Shown: positions 52,464 through 63,482 of the stretch, in pieces
Numbering within the stretch: the first letter of the stretch is position 1
Layout of the letters: every line of letters begins with the position of its first letter
Source: Streptomyces tateyamensis
GTDB lineage: Bacteria; Actinomycetota; Actinomycetes; Streptomycetales; Streptomycetaceae
NCBI RefSeq assembly: GCF_003205575.1
Contig: NZ_PYBW01000081.1
Location: forward strand, 85,031-149,030
Reading direction: 5' to 3'
DNA length: 64,000 nt
The notes under the pieces: generated by a model
What the model was told of the DNA's origin: nothing
Databases searched by the model: none
The model's input: only the letters and a program-made list of their open reading frames with translations
Program-made: the position numbers and the translations under genes

Positions 52464-54119
52464 ATGGCTGGCGACGAGAGCGGCGCGGCGCGCGTCCTGG
52501 TCCTCTGGTACCCCGACTGGCCGATCACCGCCACCGGCGGGGCCGCGGCGGGCGAGGTGGCGGTGGTCGCGGACGGCCGGGTGCTGGCCTGCTCCGACGG
52601 GGCCCGGCTGGCCGGGGTGCGGCGCGGCCAGCGGCTGCGGCTGGCCCACCGGCTCTGCCCCGAGCTGCGGCTGCGCGAACGGGACCCGGCGGCCGAGACC
52701 CGCCGGTTCGAGCCGGTGCTGGCCGCCGTCGAGGAGTTCACCCCCCGGGTGGAGGTGCTGCGCCCCGGCCTGTGCGCGCTCGCGGTCAAGGGGCCGGCCC
52801 GCTACTTCGGCGGCGAGCAGGAGCTGGCCGCGCTGCTGTACGAGCGGCTGGCCGAGCTGAGCCCCGAGCCCGGGCCCGACCGGGCCGGCGACTGGGGCGG
52901 GCCGGCCCGCCCGCCGGAGCAGCAGCCCGCGCCGCAGACCCCGCTGCCCCGGATCGGCATCGCCGACGGCGTCTTCGCCGCCGTGCTCGCCGCCCGGGCC
53001 GAGGTGCTGGTCCCGGCCGGCCGCACCGCGGAGTTCCTCGCCCCGTACCCGGTCGGCGTCCTCGCCGACCAGCACGGCTCCGATCAGCAGGGCGCCGGGC
53101 GGCAGAGCGCCGACCGGCAGCTGGCCGAGCTGCTGGTCCGGCTCGGCCTGCCCACCCTCGGCGACCTGGCCCGGCTGCCCGTCCACGCCGTGGCCGACCG
53201 GTTCGGCCCCGCCGGGCTGGCCGCGCACCGGCTGGCCCGCGGCCTGGAGGCCCGGCTGCCGGCCACCCGCGGGCCGGGCCCGGAGCTCGCGGTGGAGCAG
53301 CTGTTCGACCCGCCGGAGCTGCTGGCCGAGCCACTGGTCTTCGTCGGCCGGACGCTGGCCGAGCAGTTGCACCAGCAGCTGGCCGGCGCCGGCCTGGCCT
53401 GCCGCCGGGTCTCGGTCGAGGTGAGCTGCGCGGACGGCAGTTCGGCGGCCCGGCTCTGGCAGCACGAGGGCCGGCTGCCCCCGGCCGCGCTGGCCGAACG
53501 GGTGCGCTGGCAGTTGCAGGCCTGGCAGACCTCGGGCCAGTTCGGGCCGACGGCCGGGGGGTTCACCGCACTGCGGCTGGTCCCGGACGAGCTGGTGGCC
53601 GACCACGGCCGGCAGCTCGCGCTGTGGGGGCAGGCGCTGGCCGCCGACCGGGTGGAGCGGGCCGCCGCCCGGGTGCAGGCGCTGCTCGGCTACGGCGGGC
53701 TGACCCGGGTGGAGCGGGTCGGCGGGCGCGGTCCGGACGAGGTGCTGGCCAGAGTGGTCTGGGGCGAGGAACCGGAGGCGCCCGCCGACCGGGACGCGCC
53801 CTGGCCGGGCCGGCTCGGCCACCCCGCGCCGGGCTGGGTGCCGCCGGAGCCGGTGCCGGTGACCGTGCTGGACGCGGCCGGGCAGCCGGTCGGGGTGACC
53901 GGTCGGGCCGAGGTCTCGTCAGCGCCCACCCAGCTGGTGCTGGCCGGCCGGATCTCGGTGGTCACCGCCTGGGCCGGGCCCTGGCCGGCCGTCGAGCGCT
54001 GGTGGGACCCGCAGCGGGCCCGCCGCCGGGCCCGGTTCCAGGTGACCCTGGCCGACGGGCGGGCGCTGCTGCTGGTCCTGGAGGGCGGCGCATGGGCGGT
54101 GGAGGGCGCCTATGCCTGA
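52464..54119 (+). CDS. imuB: ImuB (inactive Y-family polymerase, mutasome adaptor)
   Basis: A 551-residue Y-family-like protein. The palm motif that binds metal in true polymerases (DxDxFFA) reads LWYPDWPITA, and the second (SxDE) is replaced by ALAVKGPARYFGG, so it should be catalytically dead as in known ImuB. The middle shows the thumb/little-finger parts (LAELLVRLGLPTLGDLARLPVHAVADRFG). It links the sliding clamp, ImuA' and DnaE2. ATG at 52464; coupled to imuA' by 1-base spacing. Confidence 0.9.
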   Translation: MAGDESGAARVLVLWYPDWPITATGGAAAGEVAVVADGRVLACSDGARLAGVRRGQRLRLAHRLCPELRLRERDPAAETRRFEPVLAAVEEFTPRVEVLRPGLCALAVKGPARYFGGEQELAALLYERLAELSPEPGPDRAGDWGGPARPPEQQPAPQTPLPRIGIADGVFAAVLAARAEVLVPAGRTAEFLAPYPVGVLADQHGSDQQGAGRQSADRQLAELLVRLGLPTLGDLARLPVHAVADRFGPAGLAAHRLARGLEARLPATRGPGPELAVEQLFDPPELLAEPLVFVGRTLAEQLHQQLAGAGLACRRVSVEVSCADGSSAARLWQHEGRLPPAALAERVRWQLQAWQTSGQFGPTAGGFTALRLVPDELVADHGRQLALWGQALAADRVERAAARVQALLGYGGLTRVERVGGRGPDEVLARVVWGEEPEAPADRDAPWPGRLGHPAPGWVPPEPVPVTVLDAAGQPVGVTGRAEVSSAPTQLVLAGRISVVTAWAGPWPAVERWWDPQRARRRARFQVTLADGRALLLVLEGGAWAVEGAYA

Positions 54120-54204
54120 CGCGGCGCCAGTCCGACGCACCCTCAGCAACCATCAGTAGCGACGCACCATCAGCACGTGTGTACCGAGCAAGGACCCCCG
54201 CACC

Positions 54205-57411
<3,207 letters not shown>

Positions 57412-57418
57412 CCGTTGA

Positions 57419-57838
57419 CTACGAGGCGCTGCGCAGCAGCAGCGCCGAGACCGGGACGAAGCCGCCCGCCCCGCCGGTGGCCGGGTCCTCGCCGGTGCTG
57501 CGGCGGATCATCGCGCGCGCGATGCGCTGCGCCTGCGCCTTGGCCCGCTCCGCCACCGGCCCCTGGTGCCGGCCGTCCACGGCGGCGGCCCACAGCTGCA
57601 CCCAGCGCCCGTAGTGCTCGGCGGTCAGCGGCAGCGCGGCGTGCGGAGCGAACAGGTTGCGCCGGTACTCGCCCGAGCGCAGCAGCGCCACGGCCCAGAA
57701 GTCGGCGATGTGCGGCAGGTGGGCCACCAGGTCCATCCCCGCGAACCGCGGGCCGATCAGCGGGTCGGCGAAGGCGGCCGCGTAGAACCGGCGCAGCAGG
57801 TCCACCAGGTCCGCGCGGTCGGTGATGTCGGGACGCAT
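57419..57838 (-). CDS. Group III truncated haemoglobin
   Basis: A 139-residue protein. VDLLRRFYAAAFADPLIGPRFAG, LPHIADFWAVALLRSGEYR and PLTAEHYGRWVQLWAAAVD fit the 2-on-2 globin of group III, with the proximal His in LTAEHYG. Likely an oxygen or NO-binding protein. ATG after AGGAGGGG. Converges with dnaE2, 7 bases apart. Confidence 0.88.
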   Translation of the reverse strand: MRPDITDRADLVDLLRRFYAAAFADPLIGPRFAGMDLVAHLPHIADFWAVALLRSGEYRRNLFAPHAALPLTAEHYGRWVQLWAAAVDGRHQGPVAERAKAQAQRIARAMIRRSTGEDPATGGAGGFVPVSALLLRSAS

Positions 57839-57915
57839 CCGGATACCCCTCCTCGCCGGTGCCGGGCCTCCACCGTACTAGGCCTGTTTCAGAAGTGGCG
57901 CCGTCGCGGCCGCTG

Positions 57916-58266
57916 CTACGGGCGTGAGGACCAGACCGGGCACTCGACGCGGTGGGTGGTGAGCATGACGACGGTGCCGCCCTCCGTCACCTTTCGGGTG
58001 AGGACGACCTCGCAGCAACTCACGGTCCGGGGCCGGCGAGGCACGAAGCCTTCCAGCCCGCTCCGATCGTTCGGGTCGTCCTGGAGGAGCGGCAGGTCGC
58101 GGTCCGGGGTCTCGGTGTCCTGCCACCGCGGCGCATCCCCGGAAAGGGTGGAGATCGATCGGCCGGACCGCTCCCTCGGGGTACCTCGGCGGGGAACTTG
58201 GTCGACGGGGACCCCGAGGGAGCGGGCTCGTGCGTGCAGGCGTCGGCGGTTGCGGCGTTCGGACAT
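57916..58266 (-). CDS. Hypothetical protein
   Basis: A 116-residue basic protein (MSERRNRRRLHARARSLGVP, then VDQVPRRGTPRERSGRSI; RPRTVSCCEVVLTRKVTEGG; HRVECPVWSSRP at the end). No recognised domain. A weak AGGGTGG precedes the ATG. It may be real since the frame ends cleanly and the N-terminus starts well, but coding evidence is modest. Confidence 0.45.
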   Translation of the reverse strand: MSERRNRRRLHARARSLGVPVDQVPRRGTPRERSGRSISTLSGDAPRWQDTETPDRDLPLLQDDPNDRSGLEGFVPRRPRTVSCCEVVLTRKVTEGGTVVMLTTHRVECPVWSSRP

Positions 58267-58389
58267 GGCACCACCCTGCCCGCCCGACCTTCCTCCGCGC
58301 CACTCACCCCGGGGTCGGCCACCGTGTCGCCGAGGCGGGCGAGCCGGGGGCGCTCGGGCAGTTTCCGATGCGAGCAGTACTTGCCGCAT

Positions 58390-58426
58390 GGGAAAGTACC
58401 TGCTACTTTCCCTATAGGAAAGTACT
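58390..58426. promoter_or_regulatory. Inverted and direct repeats in the membrane-protein/regulator promoter
   Basis: GGGAAAGTA (58390-58398) and TACTTTCCC (58404-58412) form perfect 9-bp arms around 5 bases; a further copy GGAAAGTACT lies at 58417-58426, with a TATAGG box between. The AT-rich island 20 to 55 bases before the ATG is a likely operator for the regulator encoded second in the unit. Confidence 0.65.
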
Positions 58427-58444
58427 GGCGCGAGGAGGAATGCC

Positions 58445-58948
58445 ATGGACAGGCCCAGCCCCGCCGAGGCCCGAGAAGCGCTGGCCCGGGCCCGCCAGGC
58501 CCGCCTCGACAGCGCCGACGCACTCCGCACGCCCTGGTGGCTGTGGGCCGCACTCGGCGCCGTCCTGGCACTGTTCGCCGCCGCCAACGACTTCGGTTCC
58601 ACCGCCCAGGAGGTCGCCGCCCTCGGGCTCGGCGCCCTCGCCGTCGCCTGGGTCGTCGCCGGGCGTCGCAGCCCCCGCGTCGCCGCAGCCGCCGGCGCCC
58701 TGCACCGCAGCGCCCTGCCCGGGTACGCCTGGCTGCCCGTCCTGCTGATCGGGCTCGCTTTCGGCGCCGTCCAGCTCTTTGCCGGACCTGCCCTGCGCCG
58801 CCTGCTGACCGGCTCCGGTATGCCCGCCTGGGTCCGCGACCATCCGTACACCGCCTCGGCTCTCCCGTACGCCGTCTTCAGCGTCGCCGCGGGCCTGCTG
58901 ATCAACGTGGTGGTGCGCCGGACGGCTCGTCGCGTGGCGGCCCGATGA
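58445..58948 (+). CDS. Small integral membrane protein
   Basis: A 167-residue protein with about four hydrophobic spans (PWWLWAALGAVLALFAAAN; EVAALGLGALAVAWVVAG; AWLPVLLIGLAFGAVQLFAG; PYAVFSVAAGLLINVVV). N-terminus has an ARARQARLDSADALR amphipathic helix. Function unknown. Overlaps the regulator gene as ATGA, a common arrangement of membrane protein plus PadR/MarR-like regulator in streptomycetes. Confidence 0.78.
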   Translation: MDRPSPAEAREALARARQARLDSADALRTPWWLWAALGAVLALFAAANDFGSTAQEVAALGLGALAVAWVVAGRRSPRVAAAAGALHRSALPGYAWLPVLLIGLAFGAVQLFAGPALRRLLTGSGMPAWVRDHPYTASALPYAVFSVAAGLLINVVVRRTARRVAAR

Positions 58949-59319
58949 GCGCGACCGGCCGGCCGGCCGGCGGCGCGCCCGACGCCCTCCTCGGCCTGGA
59001 GCAACTCCTCCTGGACCCGACCAGGTTGACCATCGTCTCCCTGGTCTCCGCCACCACCTGGTGCGAGTTCGCCTTCGTCCGTGACCAGGCGCGGCTGAGC
59101 GACTCCGCCCTGTCCAAGCAGCTCACCACGCTCGACAACGCCGAGTTCGTGGAGATCCGCAAGGGCCACGTCGGCAAGCGGCCCCGCACCTGGGTGCGGG
59201 CCACCGCGGCCGGCCGGGAACGGCTGCGCGCACACCTGGCCGCCCTCCAGCAGATCGCGGACCGCGCCCAGCAGGCCGCCGCGGATCACCCCGAGGCCGA
59301 GGCGAACCCGACCGGGTGA
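58945..59319 (+). CDS. Winged-helix transcriptional regulator (MarR/PadR-like)
   Basis: A 124-residue regulator. LLLDPTRLTIVSLVSATTWCEFAFVRDQARLSDSALSKQLTTLDNAEFVEIRKGHVGKRPRTWVRATAAGRERL, compressed within residues 21-95, fits the small MarR-like 'HTH_27' group with GHVGKRPRTW as the wing. Probably represses its own unit through the repeats at 58390-58426. ATGA overlap with the membrane-protein gene. Confidence 0.85.
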   Translation: MSATGRPAGGAPDALLGLEQLLLDPTRLTIVSLVSATTWCEFAFVRDQARLSDSALSKQLTTLDNAEFVEIRKGHVGKRPRTWVRATAAGRERLRAHLAALQQIADRAQQAAADHPEAEANPTG

Positions 59320-59378
59320 TCCAGGTCCGGGGCGGGCAGCGCGCACCGTGGGGACGGGACAGCCCGTAGGCTGCTCGG

Positions 59379-60041
59379 GTGATCGAACTGGTGATCTTCG
59401 ACTGTGACGGCGTACTGATCGACAGCGAGCCGATCGGTGTCGAGGTGGACAAGGTGGCGCTGGCGGCGCTCGGCCTGCCGATGGGCGAGCAGGAGATCGT
59501 CGAACGGTTCGTCGGCCTCTCGCACCGGGCGAAGACGGCGGCGCTGGAGCAACTGCTCGGCCGCAGCCTGCCCGCCGACTGGTGGGAGGAGTACCGGCCG
59601 CTGCACACCCGGCTGACCGAGGAGCGGCTGGCCCCGGTCGAGGGGATCACCGCGGTGCTGGCCCAGCTCGGCCTGCCCGACTGCGTGGCCTCCAACAGCA
59701 GCCACCGCTGGCTGCGCCGGGGCCTGGGTCTGACCGGGCTGTACGAGCGGTTCGCCGGGCGGATCTTCAGCGGCGCCGAGGACGTGGCCCGCGGCAAGCC
59801 GGCCCCCGACCTGTTCCTGCACGCGGCCCGCACCTTGGGCGCCGACCCGGCCCGCTGCGTGGTGATCGAGGACAGCCCGCACGGCCTGGCCGCGGCCAAC
59901 GCGGCCGGCATCCCCGCCTTCGCCTACACCGGCGGCGTCAACCCGGCCACCCGCCTGACCGGCCCGGGCCGGGTCCTCTTCGACGACATGCGCAAGCTGC
60001 CGGAACTCCTGGCCGCCCACCCGGGCCCAGCAGCAGCGTAG
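59379..60041 (+). CDS. HAD-superfamily phosphatase
   Basis: A 220-residue HAD subfamily IA phosphatase. Motif I is IFDCDGVLIDSEP at the N-terminus, motif II CVASNSSHRWLRRGL near 108, motif III RGKPAPDLFLHAA near 140, motif IV VVIEDSPHGLAAANAAG near 165. Likely a small sugar-phosphate phosphatase (GS1/YcjU-like). GTG start. Confidence 0.9.
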   Translation: MIELVIFDCDGVLIDSEPIGVEVDKVALAALGLPMGEQEIVERFVGLSHRAKTAALEQLLGRSLPADWWEEYRPLHTRLTEERLAPVEGITAVLAQLGLPDCVASNSSHRWLRRGLGLTGLYERFAGRIFSGAEDVARGKPAPDLFLHAARTLGADPARCVVIEDSPHGLAAANAAGIPAFAYTGGVNPATRLTGPGRVLFDDMRKLPELLAAHPGPAAA

Positions 60042-60070
60042 TCCCCCCGCGAACTGGCAGGATGGCGGCC

Positions 60071-61063
60071 ATGAGCTACCTCGCGGCCGACTCCCGCTAC
60101 GCCTCGATGACCTACCGCCGCGCCGGGCGCAGCGGCGTGCAACTGCCCGCCGTCTCGCTCGGCCTGTGGCACAACTTCGGTGACTCGCAGCCCCTGGAGG
60201 TACAGCGCGCGGTCCTGCGCCGGGCCTTCGACCGCGGGGTGACCCACTTCGACCTGGCGAACAACTACGGCCCGCCGTACGGCTCGGCGGAGAAGAACTT
60301 CGGCCACCTGTTCGCCCAGGACTTCCGCCCGTACCGGGACGAGCTGTTCATCGCCAGCAAGGCCGGCTGGGACATGTGGCCCGGCCCGTACGGCGACGGC
60401 GGCAGCCGCAAGTACCTGCTGGCCAGCCTGGACCAGTCGCTGGGCCGGATGGGCCTGGACTACGTGGACGTCTTCTACTCGCACCGCTACGACCCCGGCA
60501 CCCCGCTGGAGGAGACCATGGGCGCGCTGGCCACCGCGGTGCGCCAGGGCAAGGCGCTGTACGCGGCGATCTCCAACTACCCGGCCGAGCAGCACCGCGA
60601 GGCGGTGGCGATCCTGCGCGAGCTGGGCACCCCCGCGCTGCTCAACCAGAGCGCCTACTCGATCCTGGACCGCCGGCCCGAGCACGAGGGCGTGCTGGAC
60701 GCGGTCGGCGAGACCCAGACCGCGCTGATCGCCTACTCCCCGCTGGCCCAGGGCCTGCTGACGGACCGCTACCTGAGCGGCCAGGTGCCGGCCGGCTCGC
60801 GGATGTCGGTGGGCCACTTCCTCAAGGAGCAGGCCCTCACCCCGCAGAAGCTGGAGCAGCTGCGGGCGCTGGCCAAGGTCGCCGAGCGGCGCGGCCAGAG
60901 CCTGGCCCAGCTGGCGCTGAGCTGGGTGCTGCGGGACGAGCGGGTGGTCTCGGTGATCATCGGCGCCAGCAGCGTGGCCCAGCTCGACCAGAACCTCGAC
61001 GCGCTGGCGGCCGGACCGCTGACCGCCGACGAGCTGGCCGAGATCGACCGGCTGGCCGGCTGA
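60071..61063 (+). CDS. Aldo/keto reductase (YghZ-like)
   Basis: A 330-residue aldo/keto reductase. DRGVTHFDLANNYGPPYGSAEKNFG near residue 60 has the catalytic Asp/Tyr, IASKAGWDMWPGPYGDGGSRKYL near 98 the Lys, and YVDVFYSHRYDP near 138 the His. The DMWPGPYG loop marks the YghZ/L-glyceraldehyde-3-phosphate-reductase group that can detoxify methylglyoxal. It starts 29 bases after the HAD gene, so they may be co-transcribed. Confidence 0.92.
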   Translation: MSYLAADSRYASMTYRRAGRSGVQLPAVSLGLWHNFGDSQPLEVQRAVLRRAFDRGVTHFDLANNYGPPYGSAEKNFGHLFAQDFRPYRDELFIASKAGWDMWPGPYGDGGSRKYLLASLDQSLGRMGLDYVDVFYSHRYDPGTPLEETMGALATAVRQGKALYAAISNYPAEQHREAVAILRELGTPALLNQSAYSILDRRPEHEGVLDAVGETQTALIAYSPLAQGLLTDRYLSGQVPAGSRMSVGHFLKEQALTPQKLEQLRALAKVAERRGQSLAQLALSWVLRDERVVSVIIGASSVAQLDQNLDALAAGPLTADELAEIDRLAG

Positions 61064-61075
61064 TCCGGCAACGGA

Positions 61076-61112
61076 CCGGGCCCGGCCGCTGCTGCTCAGC
61101 GGCCGGGCCCGG
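61076..61112. terminator. Bidirectional terminator after the aldo/keto reductase gene
   Basis: CCGGGCCCGGCCGCTG (61076-61091) pairs with CAGCGGCCGGGCCCGG (61097-61112) over a 5-base loop, between convergent genes. Confidence 0.85.
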
Positions 61113-61133
61113 ACGGATTCGACTGACGGTGCG

Positions 61134-61709
61134 TCAGCCCTGGTTGAACGGAACGTACTTGTAGCCGACCCGGCGCACCGTGACGATGCTGGCGCGGTGA
61201 CCGGCGCCCAACTTGCGGCGCAGCCGGGCCACGTGGACGTCCACCGTGCGGCCGTCGCCGACGTGGCCGTAGCCCCAGACCGTGCTGACCAACTGGTCGC
61301 GGGTGTGCACCCGCTGCGGGTGCTGGGTCAGGTGGGCGAGCAGTTCGAACTCCAGGTAGGTGAGGTCGAGCAGCTCGCCGTCCACGTGGGCGGTCCGGCG
61401 GTCCGGGTCGACCGAGATGCCGTGCGGACTCGGGGTCGGCGCGGCCACCGGACCGGCGGCGGGCTCGGGGGCGGCGGCGGGCACCAGCACCAGGTAGCCG
61501 ACCATCGGCCGGTCCCCCTGCGGTGCGCCGTACTGGGCGAGTGCGGACGGCGGCAGGGCCGCCACCACGGTGGCCCCGTCCGGCAGTGAACCGTGCAGCT
61601 CGGGGGCGATCGGGGCGTCGGGGACCAGCTGCAGCGGCGGATTGGGCACCGGGCGCAGGTGCGGGGTGGACAGGAGGGGCGGGGTCAGAATGGCCGTCGA
61701 GGAGGACAT
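61134..61709 (-). CDS. Stand-alone OmpR-type winged-helix regulator without receiver domain
   Basis: A 191-residue protein. The C-terminal 95 residues are an OmpR/PhoB winged helix (LDLTYLEFELLAHLTQHPQRVHTRDQL; DGRTVDVHVARLRRKLGAG; VTVRRVGYKYVPF). The N-terminal 95 residues are Pro/Ala-rich and contain no receiver domain (no conserved Asp/Lys set), so control cannot be by phosphorelay. ATG chosen at 61709; a longer frame start exists at 61781. Possible effector- or dose-driven regulator. Confidence 0.83.
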   Translation of the reverse strand: MSSSTAILTPPLLSTPHLRPVPNPPLQLVPDAPIAPELHGSLPDGATVVAALPPSALAQYGAPQGDRPMVGYLVLVPAAAPEPAAGPVAAPTPSPHGISVDPDRRTAHVDGELLDLTYLEFELLAHLTQHPQRVHTRDQLVSTVWGYGHVGDGRTVDVHVARLRRKLGAGHRASIVTVRRVGYKYVPFNQG

Positions 61710-61997
61710 GAGGCAGCTCTTTCGCGCGAGAACGTGTGGGTGGACGTCGTCTGCGCGTCGGTAGGACTCTGCTGTCCGCACCGCGATCGTCAGGGCCCGG
61801 GATACTGCTGGGGGCCGATCAGCGGTGCGCGAGCCGGGACGCGCGCTGCGCGCCCGGACAGATCTGGTCGAAGAGGTGCGGCTGCCGGGACGGCCAGAAC
61901 GGCTCGAGGTCCTGACGACCTCGGCTCGCGTCCACGGTGGTAGGCATGGCCCCCATTCAACCAGATCCCCGCGCCCCGGACCATGCCCGACGGCCTG
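61710..61997 (-). promoter_or_regulatory. Gap between the conservon and the winged-helix gene
   Basis: These 288 bases hold no supported gene; they carry the winged-helix promoter and the conservon 3' end. GC-rich dyads such as GGACGCGCGCTGCGCGCCCGG occur near 61836, suggesting a terminator for cvnD. Confidence 0.35.
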
Positions 61998-62627
61998 TCA
62001 GCCGACTCGGCGCCGGGCCGCCGCGTGCTCCACCAGCCGCACCAGCACGTCCCGCGAGTCCTCCCGGCGGCGCGCGTCGCACAGCAGCACCGGCACCTCG
62101 GGGTCCAGGTCCAGTGCGGACCGCACGTCCTCGGCCGCGAAGACCTCGGTGCCCTCGAAGCAGTTCACCGCGATCACGAACGGGATCCCGCGCTGCTCGA
62201 AGAAGTCCACCGAGGGGAAGCAGTCGGCCAGCCGCCGGGTGTCGGCCAGTACCACCGCGCCCAGCGAACCGCGCGCCAACTCGTCCCAGACGAACCAGAA
62301 CCGGTCCTGCCCCGGGGTGCCGAACAGGTAGAGCGCGAGCCCGGGCCGCAGGTCGATCCGGCCGAAGTCCATCGCCACCGTGGTGGTGTCCTTGCCCTCC
62401 ACCCCGACCAGGTCGTCCAGCGGCCGACCGGCCTCGCTGAGCCGCTCCTCGGTGCGCAGCGGCCGGATCTCGCTCACCGAGCCGACCATGGTGGTCTTGC
62501 CCACCCCGAAGCCGCCGGCCACCAGGATCTTCAGCGAGATCCCGCCGGGCAGCCGGTTCCCGGCCTCGCCGGTCGGGCCGCCCGGGCCGGCGGTACCAGC
62601 CGTGCCGTCAGAGTGCGCGGAGGCCAT
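61998..62627 (-). CDS. cvnD: Conservon GTPase-like protein CvnD
   Basis: A 209-residue Ras-like GTPase. Walker A GGFGVGKTTMVGSVSE near residue 38, DFGRID and FGTPGQDRFWFVWDEL near 100 (DxxG-like), and AVNCFEG near 150 (NKxD-type). Sits as the last of the cvnABCD module, overlapping cvnC by 20 bases. The usual cytochrome P450 cvnE is not present next to it. Confidence 0.92.
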   Translation of the reverse strand: MASAHSDGTAGTAGPGGPTGEAGNRLPGGISLKILVAGGFGVGKTTMVGSVSEIRPLRTEERLSEAGRPLDDLVGVEGKDTTTVAMDFGRIDLRPGLALYLFGTPGQDRFWFVWDELARGSLGAVVLADTRRLADCFPSVDFFEQRGIPFVIAVNCFEGTEVFAAEDVRSALDLDPEVPVLLCDARRREDSRDVLVRLVEHAAARRRVG

Positions 62628-63075
62628 TGATCACTTCCCGGAGCAGGTGCTCGTCCGGCAGTTCGGCGAGCGGGACAGGGCGGGTGACGTCGATCAGCTC
62701 GGCGTCGTCGAGGTCCCCGAGCAGCACCCGGACCACGCTGACCGGCAGGTCGGTGTAGGAGCCGAGCTCGGCGACCGAGAGCGGCTCGTCGGCGCACAGG
62801 TCGAGGATCGCCTGGTGCTCCGGATCGAGCACCGGTTCGGGCAGCAGCGGGTCACGGTCGGCGGCGGACCTGGCCGAGACCATCGAGATCAGGTCGAAGT
62901 AGCCGTCACCGGCCGGGCGGGTGCGACCGCGGGTGAGCGAGAAGAGCCGGACCATCGGGCCCGCCTCGTCGTCGTACCAGCGGTCGGCCGGCTGCCCGGG
63001 CACCGCCGGCCCGGTGGCCTCGGACGGCGCGTCCGCCGACTCCACCGGGTCGTCCTCGGGCGCTCTGCCGCTCAT
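62608..63075 (-). CDS. cvnC: Conservon protein CvnC (DUF742)
   Basis: A 155-residue DUF742 protein (PMVRLFSLTRGRTRP; LDPEHQAILDLCADEPLSVAELGSYTDLPVSVVRVLLGDL; LLREVINGLRAL) with a winged-helix-like core. It overlaps cvnB (ATGA) and cvnD. It couples the sensor to the GTPase in the conservon model. Confidence 0.92.
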   Translation of the reverse strand: MSGRAPEDDPVESADAPSEATGPAVPGQPADRWYDDEAGPMVRLFSLTRGRTRPAGDGYFDLISMVSARSAADRDPLLPEPVLDPEHQAILDLCADEPLSVAELGSYTDLPVSVVRVLLGDLDDAELIDVTRPVPLAELPDEHLLREVINGLRAL

Positions 63076-63479
63076 CCGGCCGGATTCCGCGGTTCGGCGG
63101 CCAGGTGCTCCCCGACCCGCTTGACCAGCAGGGCCATCTCGTAGGCGATCTGGCCGATGTCGGAGTCGGCATCGCTGAGCACCGCCAGGCAGCTGCCGTC
63201 ACCGGCGGCGGTGATGAACAGGAAGGCCTCGTCCAGCTCCACCATGGTCTGCCGCACGCCGCCCACGTCGAAGTGCCGGCCGGCGCCCTTGGCCAGGCTG
63301 TGGAAGCCGGCCGCCACGGCGGCCAGGTGCTCGGCGTCCTCCCGGCCCAGGCCCTGCGAGGCGCCGGTGGCCAGGCCGTCGCTGGAGAGGATGACCGCGT
63401 GCCGCAGCGACGCGACCCGCCCCACCAGGTCATCCAGAAGCCAGTTGAGGTCGCCGGACGGCTGGGTCATTGCGGTCAT
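63072..63479 (-). CDS. cvnB: Conservon protein CvnB (roadblock/LC7 domain)
   Basis: A 135-residue roadblock/LC7 protein (LNWLLDDLVGRVASLRHAVILSSDGLATGAS; QTMVELDEAFLFITAAGDGSCLAVLSDADSDIGQIAYEMALLVKR). It overlaps cvnC as ATGA and follows the cvnA stop by 3 bases. Regulator of the CvnD GTPase by homology to other conservons. Confidence 0.93.
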   Translation of the reverse strand: MTAMTQPSGDLNWLLDDLVGRVASLRHAVILSSDGLATGASQGLGREDAEHLAAVAAGFHSLAKGAGRHFDVGGVRQTMVELDEAFLFITAAGDGSCLAVLSDADSDIGQIAYEMALLVKRVGEHLAAEPRNPAG

Positions 63480-63482
63480 CGA

